This document shows positions 8,621 through 17,024 of a DNA stretch of 64,000 bases, in pieces. A program made the position numbers and the translations under genes. Source of the stretch: Bacteroidales bacterium. GTDB lineage: Bacteria; Bacteroidota; Bacteroidia; Bacteroidales; Marinilabiliaceae. Under the pieces are notes generated by a model, which was given only the letters and a program-made list of their open reading frames with translations, was not told where the DNA came from and ran no database searches. The stretch lies in contig JAKSLE010000004.1 in NCBI GenBank assembly GCA_024401365.1, positions 1-64,000 on the forward strand, read 5' to 3'. Each line of letters begins with the position of its first letter. Within the stretch, counting starts at the first letter, position 1.

Positions 8621-9889
8621 ATGATGAATTTAATTCTATCGAGCATTGGAGTATTCTTGGTAATTATCCTCTTGCTCGTTGTTATGCTCCTCGTAGCTAA
8701 GACATATCTTACTCCGAGCGGCAACGTAAAAATTAAGATCAACGGCGACAAGGAAGTTGAGGTTGGCCAGGGTGGCAGCCTTCTTGGCACACTTGCAGCA
8801 GAAGGTATTTTCTTGCCTTCGGCATGTGGTGGCAAGGGTTCTTGTGGTCAGTGTAAGTGTCAAGTAGTAGAAGGCGGCGGCGAGATTCTTGATTCTGAGA
8901 AAGGTCATTTCTCTCGTAAGCAGCAGCAAGACCACTGGCGCCTTGGTTGCCAGGTTAAGGTTAAGGGCGATCTTGGCATCAAGGTAGACGACGCAGTAAT
9001 GGGTGTTAAGGAATGGGAGTGCGAGGTTATCTCGAACAAGAACGTTGCTACATTCATTAAGGAGTTCAAGGTTAAGCTTCCTCCAGGAGAGCACATGGAC
9101 TTCGAGCCAGGTTCATACGCACAGATCAAGATTCCTGAGTACGATATCAACTATGCTGATTTCGATCGTTCACTCATTGGCGACCTTTATGTTCCAGCAT
9201 GGGAGAAGTTTGGTCTCTTCAACTTGAAGCAGAAGAATACTGATGCTACAATCCGTGCATACTCAATGGCCAACTACCCAGACGAGGGTGATATCATCAC
9301 ATTGACTGTACGTATTGCTACACCTCCATTCAAGCCAAAAGACCAAGGTCCAGGCTTTATGGATGTACCTTGTGGCATTGCATCAACATACATCTTCAAC
9401 CTCAAGCCAGGTGACAAGGTAACTATGTCGGGCCCTTATGGTGAGTTCCGTCCACGTTACGGCACAGGCAAGGAGATGATTTGGGTAGGTGGTGGTGCCG
9501 GTATGGCTCCATTGCGTGCACAGATTATGCACTTGCTCAAGACACTTCACGTACGTGACCGTGAGATGCACTATTTCTATGGTGCACGTGCTATCGACGA
9601 GGTATTCTTCATGGAAGACTTCCTCGAGCTTGAGAAGGAGTATCCTAACTTCCACTTCCACTTGGCACTTGACCGTCCAGACCCTAAGGCTGACGCAATG
9701 GGTGTTAAGTACACAGCAGGCTTCATTGCTCCAGTACTTGGTGACACATACCTCAAGGCACACGAGGCTCCAGAAGACATCGAGTACTACCTCTGTGGTC
9801 CTCCAATGATGGCTAAGACAGTTCTTGACCTCTTGGATTCACTTGGTGTTGAGAGCAAGGACATCATGTTCGATAACTTCGGTGGATAA
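8621..9889 (+). CDS. nqrF: Na+-translocating NADH:quinone reductase subunit F
   Basis: Electron-entry subunit of the NQR complex: it oxidises NADH through FAD and a 2Fe-2S centre. One N-terminal membrane helix (about residues 5-27) is followed by a ferredoxin domain with cysteines at 69, 75, 78 and 110 in the usual C-x5-C-x2-C-x31-C spacing. A ferredoxin-reductase domain then follows with the FAD-binding RAYSMAN motif, the GGGAGMAPLR nucleotide loop and a C-terminal YLCGPPMM and DNFGG ending. All expected cofactor residues are in place. A terminator closes the operon at 9913. Confidence 0.97.
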   Translation: MMNLILSSIGVFLVIILLLVVMLLVAKTYLTPSGNVKIKINGDKEVEVGQGGSLLGTLAAEGIFLPSACGGKGSCGQCKCQVVEGGGEILDSEKGHFSRKQQQDHWRLGCQVKVKGDLGIKVDDAVMGVKEWECEVISNKNVATFIKEFKVKLPPGEHMDFEPGSYAQIKIPEYDINYADFDRSLIGDLYVPAWEKFGLFNLKQKNTDATIRAYSMANYPDEGDIITLTVRIATPPFKPKDQGPGFMDVPCGIASTYIFNLKPGDKVTMSGPYGEFRPRYGTGKEMIWVGGGAGMAPLRAQIMHLLKTLHVRDREMHYFYGARAIDEVFFMEDFLELEKEYPNFHFHLALDRPDPKADAMGVKYTAGFIAPVLGDTYLKAHEAPEDIEYYLCGPPMMAKTVLDLLDSLGVESKDIMFDNFGG

Positions 9890-9912
9890 TTATTTATCCA
9901 GCCAACAAATAG

Positions 9913-9951
9913 AATCGCTGAATGGGCAAATGCCTGTTCGGCGATTTTTGT
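9913..9951 (+). terminator. Intrinsic terminator of the nqr operon
   Basis: AATCGCTGAA (9913-9922) pairs with TTCGGCGATT (9937-9946), with one G-T pair, and runs into a T tract. Confidence 0.8.
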
Positions 9952-10046
9952 TTTTATTAAAAGCAGTACAAACATCAATTATTGGTCGACAGAACATAGT
10001 CGATACTACAACTGTGAATACTCTCTGATACGATAGAGCATAGTTG

Positions 10047-10064
10047 TTGCTCGCAGTTTTTTTA
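10047..10064 (+). repeat. Dispersed CTCGCAG-T7 element, copy A
   Basis: The 18-mer is TTGCTCGCAG followed by seven T and an A. Identical or near-identical copies are at 40107, 25582 (minus) and 62549 (minus). Here GAGCA at 10036-10040 could pair with the TGCTC inside the element to make a short hairpin before the T-run, but that pairing is not kept in all copies. Confidence 0.6.
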
Positions 10065-10115
10065 TTTTTTGACCTCTCAGTGCTCTTTTTGGCTAAATGC
10101 TTTTGTTTGCTTTTT

Positions 10116-10145
10116 TTTGCATTTATTGTATTTTTTGTATCTTTG
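10116..10145 (+). promoter_or_regulatory. Bacteroidota-type promoter of the decarboxylase cluster
   Basis: TTTG at 10116-10119 and TATCTTTG at 10138-10145 are 18 bases apart and lie 42 bases before the mmdA start. This is one of the best consensus promoters in the window. Confidence 0.7.
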
Positions 10146-10186
10146 CCATCGCTCAACACATAGCATCATAGAAAGAGAGTTAAAAT

Positions 10187-11737
10187 ATGGACGAAATAAA
10201 AAAACTAATGCAGAAGCGTGCTCAGTCGCGCTTAGGTGGTGGTGAAAAACGCATTGAAGCTCAGCACGCCAAAGGTAAACTTACCGCTAGAGAGCGTATA
10301 GCGCTTCTCTTGGACCCAGGTAGTTTTGAAGAGTACGATATGTTCGTAACTCACAGGTGCACCAACTTCGGTATGGAAAAGCAACAGTATCCTGGTGATG
10401 GCGTTGTAACTGGTAGTGGCACGATCAATGGTCGTCTAGTATTTGTATTCGCGCAAGACTTCACCGTAATGGGTGGTTCTTTGTCGGAGACAATGGCCAA
10501 GAAGATCTGCAAGATCATGGATATGGCTGTCAAGGTAGGTGCTCCTGTTATCGGCCTTAATGATTCGGGCGGTGCTCGTATCCAGGAAGGTGTAGCTGCA
10601 TTGGCAGGCTTCGGCGAGATCTTCGAGCGCAACATTATTGCTTCGGGTGTTATTCCACAGATTTCAGCAATCCTCGGTCCTTGTGCCGGTGGTGCAGTAT
10701 ATTCTCCAGCATTGACTGACTTCATCTTGATGAACCGTACCAACAGCTATATGTTCCTCACAGGTCCTAAGGTTGTTAAGACGGTTACATACGAGGATGT
10801 CGACGAAGAGTCATTGGGTGGTGCAGCAGTTCACAGTCAGAAATCGGGCGTAGCTCACTTCGTATCAGAGAACGAGGAAGAGGCTATGCAGATGATACGC
10901 GAATTGCTATCTTATCTTCCTCAGAACAATACAGAGCCAGCTCCACGAGTTGAGACAAACGACCCTGTAGACCGTCTTGAGGATGCCTTGAACGAGATTA
11001 TTCCTGACGACGTCAACAAGCCATACGATGTTAAGCAAGTCATTACTGCTATCGTTGATGACAACAAGTTCTTCGAGGTTCAGAAAGACTGGGCTCAAAA
11101 TATTGTTATCGGCTTTGCACATTTCAATGGACGCTCAGTTGGCATCATTGCCAACCAGCCTGCTAAGAACGCTGGTACACTTGACAGTAACGCATCGCGT
11201 AAGGCAGCTCGTTTTGTTCGTTTCTGCGACGCATTCAACTTGCCTATCGTTTCACTTGTAGACGTTCCAGGCTTCTTGCCAGGCACAGCTCAAGAGTATG
11301 GTGGTGTTATTGTTCATGGCGCTAAGTTGCTCTTTGCATACGGTCATGCTACTGTACCAAAGGTAACAGTTATCCTTCGTAAGGCATACGGTGGAGCATA
11401 CATCGTGATGTCAAGTAAGCACTTGCGTGGTGATGTCAACTATGCATGGCCAACAGCTGAGATTGCCGTTATGGGACCTAAGGGTGCCGTAGAGGTTCTC
11501 CACAGCAAGAAGATTAAGGAGCTTGCTACACCAGAAGAGCAGCAGAAATATATGGACGACGCTATCAACGAGTACAAAGACTTGTTTGCTAATCCATACA
11601 ATGCAGCGCAGTATGGCTACCTCGATGATGTCATTGAGCCAAGAAATACACGTTATAGAATCATCAGAGCACTTGAGTCTATCGTGAACAAGCGAGATCA
11701 GAACTTGCCACGTAAGCACTCTAACCTACCTCTATAA
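10187..11737 (+). CDS. mmdA: Acyl-CoA carboxyltransferase subunit (methylmalonyl-CoA decarboxylase alpha / propionyl-CoA carboxylase beta type)
   Basis: Moves the carboxyl group between methylmalonyl-CoA and biotin on the carrier subunit. In succinate-to-propionate fermenters this is coupled to sodium export by the membrane beta subunit. The 516 residues hold the two crotonase-like carboxyltransferase halves. Motifs seen include the N-terminal [21 protein letters not shown], the [13 protein letters not shown] oxyanion-hole region, and [13 protein letters not shown] with [12 protein letters not shown] in the second half. The next genes encode the OadG-like, biotin-carrier and OadB-like subunits, which favours the sodium-pump reading over a plain propionyl-CoA carboxylase. 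Substrate specificity is inferred from context. Confidence 0.9.
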   Translation: MDEIKKLMQKRAQSRLGGGEKRIEAQHAKGKLTARERIALLLDPGSFEEYDMFVTHRCTNFGMEKQQYPGDGVVTGSGTINGRLVFVFAQDFTVMGGSLSETMAKKICKIMDMAVKVGAPVIGLNDSGGARIQEGVAALAGFGEIFERNIIASGVIPQISAILGPCAGGAVYSPALTDFILMNRTNSYMFLTGPKVVKTVTYEDVDEESLGGAAVHSQKSGVAHFVSENEEEAMQMIRELLSYLPQNNTEPAPRVETNDPVDRLEDALNEIIPDDVNKPYDVKQVITAIVDDNKFFEVQKDWAQNIVIGFAHFNGRSVGIIANQPAKNAGTLDSNASRKAARFVRFCDAFNLPIVSLVDVPGFLPGTAQEYGGVIVHGAKLLFAYGHATVPKVTVILRKAYGGAYIVMSSKHLRGDVNYAWPTAEIAVMGPKGAVEVLHSKKIKELATPEEQQKYMDDAINEYKDLFANPYNAAQYGYLDDVIEPRNTRYRIIRALESIVNKRDQNLPRKHSNLPL

Positions 11738-11742
11738 TAGGT

Positions 11743-12621
11743 ATGAGCTCACACAAGATATTACGAATGAGAAAATTAAACTTAGCAAAAGGGTTCATCG
11801 CATTGACTTGTGCAATGGCGATGAACACCATTGCTTCGGCTCAGACTGCCAGCGACCTCACTATCAACGAGATCAAGGTAGAGCGTGATTCTACTGGCGC
11901 AGTTACCGAAGCATGGGTCGAGATTTTCAATCCTACCTACTCTACGGTGGATATGGCTCGACTATATCTCAGTAATGACAGAAACAACCTTACTAAGTCG
12001 ATAGTTCCACAAGGACTTACCGACACGCAGTTTCTCCCTCGCGGATTTGTTGTTTTTGACTGTGATGGCAAAAGAGGCGAAGGTCCTCTACACACAACAT
12101 TTGACATCGCTAATTCTGAGTACATCTACTTAGTTGAATCTAACGGACAAGTAGTCATTGACTCATGTGCTGTACCAAAAAGCGGCTCCCTTGCGCGTAC
12201 ACTCGATGGTGTAGGTGAATGGGAGACTCCAAAAGAAAACAGCAAGGGTTTCTCGAACCAGATGGCGGTTGTAAAGAACAACTCCGACCGTTTCAAGGAG
12301 GTTGACCCTTACGGAGCAGGCATGGCCATCATTAGTATCTCCGTTGTATTCGGCATTCTTATTGTTTTGGCATTGGTATTCTCGCTCGTCGGCAATTTCT
12401 TCGTATGGAGAGAAAAGACGGCTGAGGCTCGCGCTAAGGCCAAGATAGAGAAGCAGAAGGCCAAGGAGGCTAAGGCACTTGAAGCAGAAGAAGAGCAGGC
12501 AGCTATAGCAGCTGTAGTGGCAATGTATATGCTTGATGCACACGACGATGCTGCAGGTCAGCTCACTATTGTCCAAAACGAGAACACCACACACTGGCAG
12601 TTCCCATTCAAGAAACACTAA
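11743..12621 (+). CDS. OadG-family subunit fused to a lamin-tail-like domain
   Basis: OadG-type gamma subunits are small membrane proteins that hold sodium-pumping decarboxylases together. Here the OadG part is C-terminal: a membrane helix near residues 195-222 followed by a charged Ala/Lys/Glu-rich cytoplasmic helix. Ahead of it is a signal peptide (ending NTIASAQ) and a domain of about 125 residues that looks like a lamin-tail (LTD) beta-sandwich (LTINEIKVE, WVEIFNPT, LYLSND, FVVFDCDG). A start at the internal ATG 11767 would give a cleaner signal peptide, so the first eight codons are uncertain. It follows the carboxyltransferase by 5 bases. LTD-OadG proteins are known from Bacteroidales, but what the extra-cytoplasmic domain binds is not known to me. 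Confidence 0.75.
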   Translation: MSSHKILRMRKLNLAKGFIALTCAMAMNTIASAQTASDLTINEIKVERDSTGAVTEAWVEIFNPTYSTVDMARLYLSNDRNNLTKSIVPQGLTDTQFLPRGFVVFDCDGKRGEGPLHTTFDIANSEYIYLVESNGQVVIDSCAVPKSGSLARTLDGVGEWETPKENSKGFSNQMAVVKNNSDRFKEVDPYGAGMAIISISVVFGILIVLALVFSLVGNFFVWREKTAEARAKAKIEKQKAKEAKALEAEEEQAAIAAVVAMYMLDAHDDAAGQLTIVQNENTTHWQFPFKKH

Positions 12622-12639
12622 CATAAACAGATTATTCAG

Positions 12640-13059
12640 ATGCAATATAATTTCAAACTTGCAGGCAAGAAGTACTCAGCAGAGGTTGAGGAAGGAGAGG
12701 GTGACAAGTTGTCTATAACCCTTAACGGTAAGAAGTACGACGTTGAGATAGAGCGTCCACAGGCAGCAGCTCCAGTTGTTCGCCCTGTGACTCCAGCACC
12801 TCAGCGCACAGCAGCTCCAGTAGCTACAGCTCCTCGCCCATCAGCAGGTGGCAAATCTATCAACTCACCACTTCCAGGTGTCGTACTCGACATCAAGGTT
12901 AACGTTGGCGACACCGTACAGGTAGGCCAGGTAGTAATGGTTGTTGAGGCTATGAAGATGGAGAATAACATCGAGGCTACACAGGCTGGTACAGTTACCA
13001 AGATTCTAAAGCAGAAGGGCGACCCAGTAATGGAGGGCGATGCTCTTATCCAACTTTAA
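12640..13059 (+). CDS. mmdC: Biotin carboxyl carrier protein of the decarboxylase
   Basis: Carries the carboxyl group on a biotinylated lysine between the carboxyltransferase and the membrane beta subunit. The C-terminal biotinyl domain contains the E-A-M-K-M-E motif with the target lysine, framed by SPLPGVVLDIKV and GDPVMEGDALIQL. A Pro/Ala/Thr-rich flexible linker lies at about residues 45-68, after an N-terminal segment (YNFKLAGKKYSAEVEE). At 139 residues it is typical for this type. It lies within the mmd operon. Confidence 0.93.
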   Translation: MQYNFKLAGKKYSAEVEEGEGDKLSITLNGKKYDVEIERPQAAAPVVRPVTPAPQRTAAPVATAPRPSAGGKSINSPLPGVVLDIKVNVGDTVQVGQVVMVVEAMKMENNIEATQAGTVTKILKQKGDPVMEGDALIQL

Positions 13060-13093
13060 GAATCAAGGCTATTAACCTATAAGTATTAAGACA

Positions 13094-14251
13094 GTGGAAA
13101 CTTCATTCTTTGAATTTATCGGAGAGAGCCTTACGCAATTCTTCTCATACACCGCGTATGCCAATCTGACTATTGGCCACTTGGTGATGATAGCAGTGGG
13201 CTTACTCTTCATATACTTGGCTATCGCCAAGGAGTACGAGCCAATGCTTCTCGTACCTATTGGATTCGGTATCTTGATTGGCAATATACCATTCGTAGAT
13301 GGTTTGAAGATAGGTATCTATGAGTCGGGTTCGGTACTCAACTACTTGTACTTCGGTGTATCTCAAGGTGTCTACCCTCCGTTGATCTTCTTGGGTATTG
13401 GCGCGATGACCGATTTCTCGGCGCTTATCAGCAACCCTAAAATGGTCTTGATTGGTGCAGCTGCTCAGGTCGGTATCTTTGGCGCATACGCTACTGCATT
13501 GGCTTTGGGATTTGCTCCTAATGAGGCTGGTGCTATTGGTATTATCGGTGGCGCCGACGGTCCTACAGCTATCTTCCTTTCGTCTAAACTTGCCCCAGAC
13601 TTGATGGGTGCTATTGCCATATCGGCATACTCATACATGGCTCTTGTCCCTGTGATACAACCACCAATCATGCGTGCGTTGACAACCGCAGAGGAGCGCG
13701 TCATCCGTATGAAGACTCCACGTAAGGTAAGCAAGAGAGAGAGAGTATTGTTCCCTATCATCGGTCTTCTTATGACATGCTGGTTGGTTCCTAGTGGTCT
13801 TCCACTTCTCGGTATGCTCTTCTTCGGCAACCTTCTCAAGGAGAGCGGCGTTACAAAGCGTCTTGCCGACACAGCTAAGGGCTCTCTCATCGATATCGTG
13901 ACTATCCTCATCGGTGTGACTGTAGGTGCATCTACTCAGGCTACCACTTTCCTCACCATGAAATCTATCGGTATCTTCGCTCTCGGTGCAGGTTCGTTCG
14001 TACTCGCTACTACTGGCGGTGTATTGTTCGTTAAGTTCTACAATCTCTTCGTAAAGAAGGAGAATCGTATCAACCCACTGATCGGTAATGCAGGCGTATC
14101 TGCTGTACCAGACTCAGCTCGTGTATCTCAGGTTGAAGGTTTGAAATACGACAAGACAAACTACTTGCTGATGCATGCCATGGGGCCAAACGTAGCCGGA
14201 GTTATCGGTTCGGCTGTAGCTGCCGGTATTATCCTGAGCTTCTTCAGTTAA
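13094..14251 (+). CDS. mmdB: Sodium-translocating decarboxylase beta subunit
   Basis: Membrane subunit that decarboxylates carboxybiotin and uses the energy to export Na+. About ten hydrophobic helices are visible in 385 residues. The conserved GIGAMTDFSALISNPK, GIIGGADGPTAIFLSS and PVIQPPIMR stretches identify the OadB/MmdB/GcdB family; the Asp in GGADGPT corresponds to the residue needed for sodium transport in oxaloacetate decarboxylase. The start is a GTG codon at 13094. It is the last subunit gene of the cluster; galM follows after 13 bases. Confidence 0.93.
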   Translation: METSFFEFIGESLTQFFSYTAYANLTIGHLVMIAVGLLFIYLAIAKEYEPMLLVPIGFGILIGNIPFVDGLKIGIYESGSVLNYLYFGVSQGVYPPLIFLGIGAMTDFSALISNPKMVLIGAAAQVGIFGAYATALALGFAPNEAGAIGIIGGADGPTAIFLSSKLAPDLMGAIAISAYSYMALVPVIQPPIMRALTTAEERVIRMKTPRKVSKRERVLFPIIGLLMTCWLVPSGLPLLGMLFFGNLLKESGVTKRLADTAKGSLIDIVTILIGVTVGASTQATTFLTMKSIGIFALGAGSFVLATTGGVLFVKFYNLFVKKENRINPLIGNAGVSAVPDSARVSQVEGLKYDKTNYLLMHAMGPNVAGVIGSAVAAGIILSFFS

Positions 14252-14264
14252 GACAGAATAAATT

Positions 14265-15311
14265 ATGAGCATCCAACAGACTTCATTCGGAATGGTCGAC
14301 GGCAAGGAGGTACTCCTCTTCACCCTCGACAATGGTAAAATACAGGTTAAGATAACTAATGTAGGTGCAACAATCACCTCAATAGTCACGCCTGATCGCG
14401 AAGGCAAGATGGCAGATATTGTCCTCGGCTTCGATGACCCTAAGACATATCTTGACCCAGAATACAACGAAGGGGGCTTCTACTTGGGCGCTACTGTAGG
14501 TCGTTTTGCTAATCGTATCAAACTTGGCAAGTTTACTCTTGACAGCAAGTCGTACGAACTGGAAATAAACAACGGAGCGAACCACCTCCACGGAGGCATC
14601 AACTCATTCAACACCAAGTTTTGGGACGCACAGCCTTTCGAGTCCGAGAAAGTTGCCGGTGTCAGCATGACATACGTCAGCGCCCACATGGAGAATGGAT
14701 ACCCTGGTCAACTGACTACAACCGTGGTCTTCACCCTCGACGACACCAATAGCTTGAGCATCAACTATCAGGCTACAACCGACAAGAAGACTATCGTCAA
14801 CCTGACCAATCACTCGTACTTCAACCTTAGAGGCGAGGGGCATATCCTCGATACTAAGGTGCTTATGGAGGCATCTTCTTACACCCCCAGAGACGAGGAA
14901 TGTATTCCTACCGGCGAAGTCGCTTCTGTCATGGGCACCCCCCTCGATTTTACTTTCGAGCATAAAATCGGAGAGAGAGTACATGCTTTCGAGGATGGAT
15001 ACGACCACAACTACGTAATCAATGGTAACTATGGTCAGCTCCGCAAGGCTGCTGAGGCATGGGACGACAAGACGGGCCGAAAACTTGAGTTCTTGACTAC
15101 AGAGCCAGCGTTCCAATTCTACACTGGATACTGGCTGAAGAACAACAATAAGTTTGGCAGAGGCGAAAAGAAATTCGTTCAGTTTGGCGGTTTCTGTTTT
15201 GAGGCACAACACTACCCCGATTCGCCAAACAAGCCACAGTTCCCATCTACGGTACTCAAACCAGGTGAGACCTATACACAGACAACTATCTATAAGTTTT
15301 CTGCAAAGTAA
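14265..15311 (+). CDS. galM: Aldose 1-epimerase
   Basis: Interconverts the alpha and beta anomers of galactose or related sugars in the cytoplasm. The protein has no signal peptide (348 residues). Family motifs are GRFANRIKLGKF, ANHLHGG with the catalytic-site His, LTNHSYFNL with the general-acid His, and FQFYTGYWL. The catalytic-base Glu is probably that of CFEAQHYPDSPN near the C-terminus. It lies 13 bases after the decarboxylase beta gene, so it is probably cotranscribed, although the two functions are unrelated. Confidence 0.92.
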   Translation: MSIQQTSFGMVDGKEVLLFTLDNGKIQVKITNVGATITSIVTPDREGKMADIVLGFDDPKTYLDPEYNEGGFYLGATVGRFANRIKLGKFTLDSKSYELEINNGANHLHGGINSFNTKFWDAQPFESEKVAGVSMTYVSAHMENGYPGQLTTTVVFTLDDTNSLSINYQATTDKKTIVNLTNHSYFNLRGEGHILDTKVLMEASSYTPRDEECIPTGEVASVMGTPLDFTFEHKIGERVHAFEDGYDHNYVINGNYGQLRKAAEAWDDKTGRKLEFLTTEPAFQFYTGYWLKNNNKFGRGEKKFVQFGGFCFEAQHYPDSPNKPQFPSTVLKPGETYTQTTIYKFSAK

Positions 15312-15337
15312 GAACTAGCTGATACAGAAAATAGATT

Positions 15338-15369
15338 AAGGAGATGCGCGGTAGCGTGTCTCCTTTTTT
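15338..15369 (+). terminator. Intrinsic terminator after galM
   Basis: AAGGAGA (15338-15344) pairs with TCTCCTT (15359-15365), leading into a run of six T. Confidence 0.8.
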
Positions 15370-15753
15370 ATTCTATGTGTTGCGTCTCAATGGCTGGGTA
15401 GATCGTTTTCAGCCAGTCGAGTAGCTGCTTTAGTCGTGCCGACTGTTGCATTGTGCCGTTTGGCGTAGGTGGGGATTTGTTTTGCGAAAAAATAACGAGG
15501 CTTGCCCAACGATTTCTGATTTTCTACGTAAACACACCAATGTACAGTGCAGAACGGCACTCATACACCTTTATTCTACTGCACAGTAGAACACTATTCA
15601 ACAAGTATAGTGGCATCATGACAGCTCCATTTACCACAGGGCAGGCATCCTCTAAAACATATCCCGAATACGATGAGCAAATGCCAATTGCTGCAGAGGA
15701 GTTGAATGAATAAGTTAAATCTCTTACATTTGCAAAAACAATACGTGTAAATC
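15370..15753 (+). other. Gene-free stretch with a palindrome
   Basis: No convincing gene was found. Short frames exist on both strands, but none has a recognisable domain. The one clear structure is an 18-base near-perfect palindrome at 15574-15591 (TTCTACTG, CA, CAGTAGAA). The half-site ACAGTGCAGAAC at 15544 partly echoes it. This may be a degraded mobile sequence or a protein-binding site. Confidence 0.4.
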
Positions 15754-16911
15754 ATGAAGAAATTACTACTAGCATTTTTTATGGCCATAGTTATGGCCTT
15801 GCCTGCCATGGCGGAAGAAGAAGACCCAGGATGGAGCTTCAATGAAGAGACTGGCGAATTGAGAGTGTGGGGGGATTTTGAGGGCAGTTACCCGTGGGAT
15901 AAAATAAAAGAAAGTATAAAGAGTGTAGTATTTGAGGAAGGAGTTGCTAGAATTGGTCAATCGGCTTTGTACAGTTGTGAAAATTTGACGTCAATTAGTA
16001 TCTCAAGTACCGTAGAACATATAGAGCTACGAGCTTTTCATGACAACAGAAACGTTAAGAGCATTGTTGTTGATTCTAATAACACTAAATATGACTCTCG
16101 AAACAACTGCAATGCTATAATAAACACTGAAACAGGTGAATTAATCAGGGGGTGCGTGAATACAGTTATTCCTTTCGGCGTCAAAAAGATAGGAGTAAAT
16201 GCGATGTCGATGATCAATGGACTAACAGAATTCTATCTTCCTAGTAGTGTTGAAGAAATAGATGATTATGCATATGTCCACAATGATTTTCAGAGCGTAT
16301 CCATACCATATGGAGTTCGAAAGATAGGGAGTTGTGTTTTCCACTTTTCTAAAAGTTTGACCGATATTGAATTTGCCAATAGTGTCGAGGAAATTGGTGG
16401 ATATACATTTAGTTATTGTACCTCTCTTAAAAGTGTTAAGTTACCTGAAGGATTGTCCGTAATAGATTATTGCATGTTTGGTGATTGCACAAGTTTGGAG
16501 TATTTAGAGATTCCCAAAAGTGTAACAAGAATAAATAGTTATGCTTTTTATACCCCTGTTGGAACATCGTATAATCTCCCTTGTGGCGTAAAAGTACTTA
16601 AGGTAAATTCTGAAACACCTGCAGAAGTTTTTGAGAACACATTTTACAAACTGGACCTTTCAAATATTACGCTCCTTGTTCCAGAAGGAAGTAAAGCAGC
16701 GTATGAAAGTGCTGACTATTGGAAAGATTTTGGCACAATAGAAGAAACAAAGCTGACCCCTACCGCTTTACGAGAGTCAAAGTCATCGTCAAAGTCAGGG
16801 TCAGAGTCGAAGTCGAAGTCGAAGTCAAAGTCATTGAAGACAATAGAGGACGGCAAGGTAGTCATCATCAAGGGCGATAAGAAATGGGATCTCACCGGTC
16901 GCGAATTATAA
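15754..16911 (+). CDS. BspA-like leucine-rich-repeat secreted protein
   Basis: A signal peptide (residues 1-20, ending LPAMA) is followed by tandem LRR_5/BspA-type repeats, each about 23 residues with the pattern V..IG..AF..C.SL..I..P (for example LTSISISSTVEHIELRAF and KSVKLPEGLSVIDYCMF). Proteins of this type act as surface adhesins or binding proteins in oral and gut Bacteroidales. After the repeats comes a Ser/Lys-rich hinge coded by a hexanucleotide array. A short C-terminal tail follows (GKVVIIKGDKKWDLTGREL), resembling the end segment of many Bacteroidales exported proteins; whether it acts as a T9SS signal is uncertain. The gene looks AT-richer than its neighbours, and gene-free DNA precedes it, which suggests transfer. 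Ligand unknown. Confidence 0.85.
   Translation: MKKLLLAFFMAIVMALPAMAEEEDPGWSFNEETGELRVWGDFEGSYPWDKIKESIKSVVFEEGVARIGQSALYSCENLTSISISSTVEHIELRAFHDNRNVKSIVVDSNNTKYDSRNNCNAIINTETGELIRGCVNTVIPFGVKKIGVNAMSMINGLTEFYLPSSVEEIDDYAYVHNDFQSVSIPYGVRKIGSCVFHFSKSLTDIEFANSVEEIGGYTFSYCTSLKSVKLPEGLSVIDYCMFGDCTSLEYLEIPKSVTRINSYAFYTPVGTSYNLPCGVKVLKVNSETPAEVFENTFYKLDLSNITLLVPEGSKAAYESADYWKDFGTIEETKLTPTALRESKSSSKSGSESKSKSKSKSLKTIEDGKVVIIKGDKKWDLTGREL
16775..16832 (+). repeat. Imperfect hexanucleotide (Ser-Lys/Ser-Glu) tandem array
   Basis: About ten imperfect copies of a TCAAAG/TCGAAG-type hexamer encode a Ser-Lys-rich hinge in the BspA-like protein. Gain or loss of units would stay in frame. Confidence 0.7.
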
Positions 16912-16940
16912 CCCACGAAACAGGTCTTATATATAATATC

Positions 16941-16970
16941 AAAGGGCACCCAAACAGGGTGCCCTTTTTT
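16941..16970 (+). terminator. Intrinsic terminator after the BspA-like gene
   Basis: AAAGGGCACCC pairs with GGGTGCCCTTT around a short loop and is followed by T residues. This is a strong hairpin. Confidence 0.88.
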
Positions 16971-17024
16971 ATGAACCATGTACCTTCTGTGAGTCCTACC
17001 ACGTGAAGCAACGCTTCGCCTCGC

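Noticed and set aside
10187-14251. Reading the biotin cluster as oxaloacetate decarboxylase
   Set aside because: The carboxyltransferase gene is of the propionyl/methylmalonyl-CoA type, not the pyruvate-carboxylase-like OadA type, so methylmalonyl-CoA is the more likely substrate.
15453-15713. An 86-codon plus-strand frame between galM and the BspA-like gene
   Set aside because: No signal peptide, no family, composition not protein-like, and it lies across a palindrome. Minus-strand frames of similar size exist in the same place.
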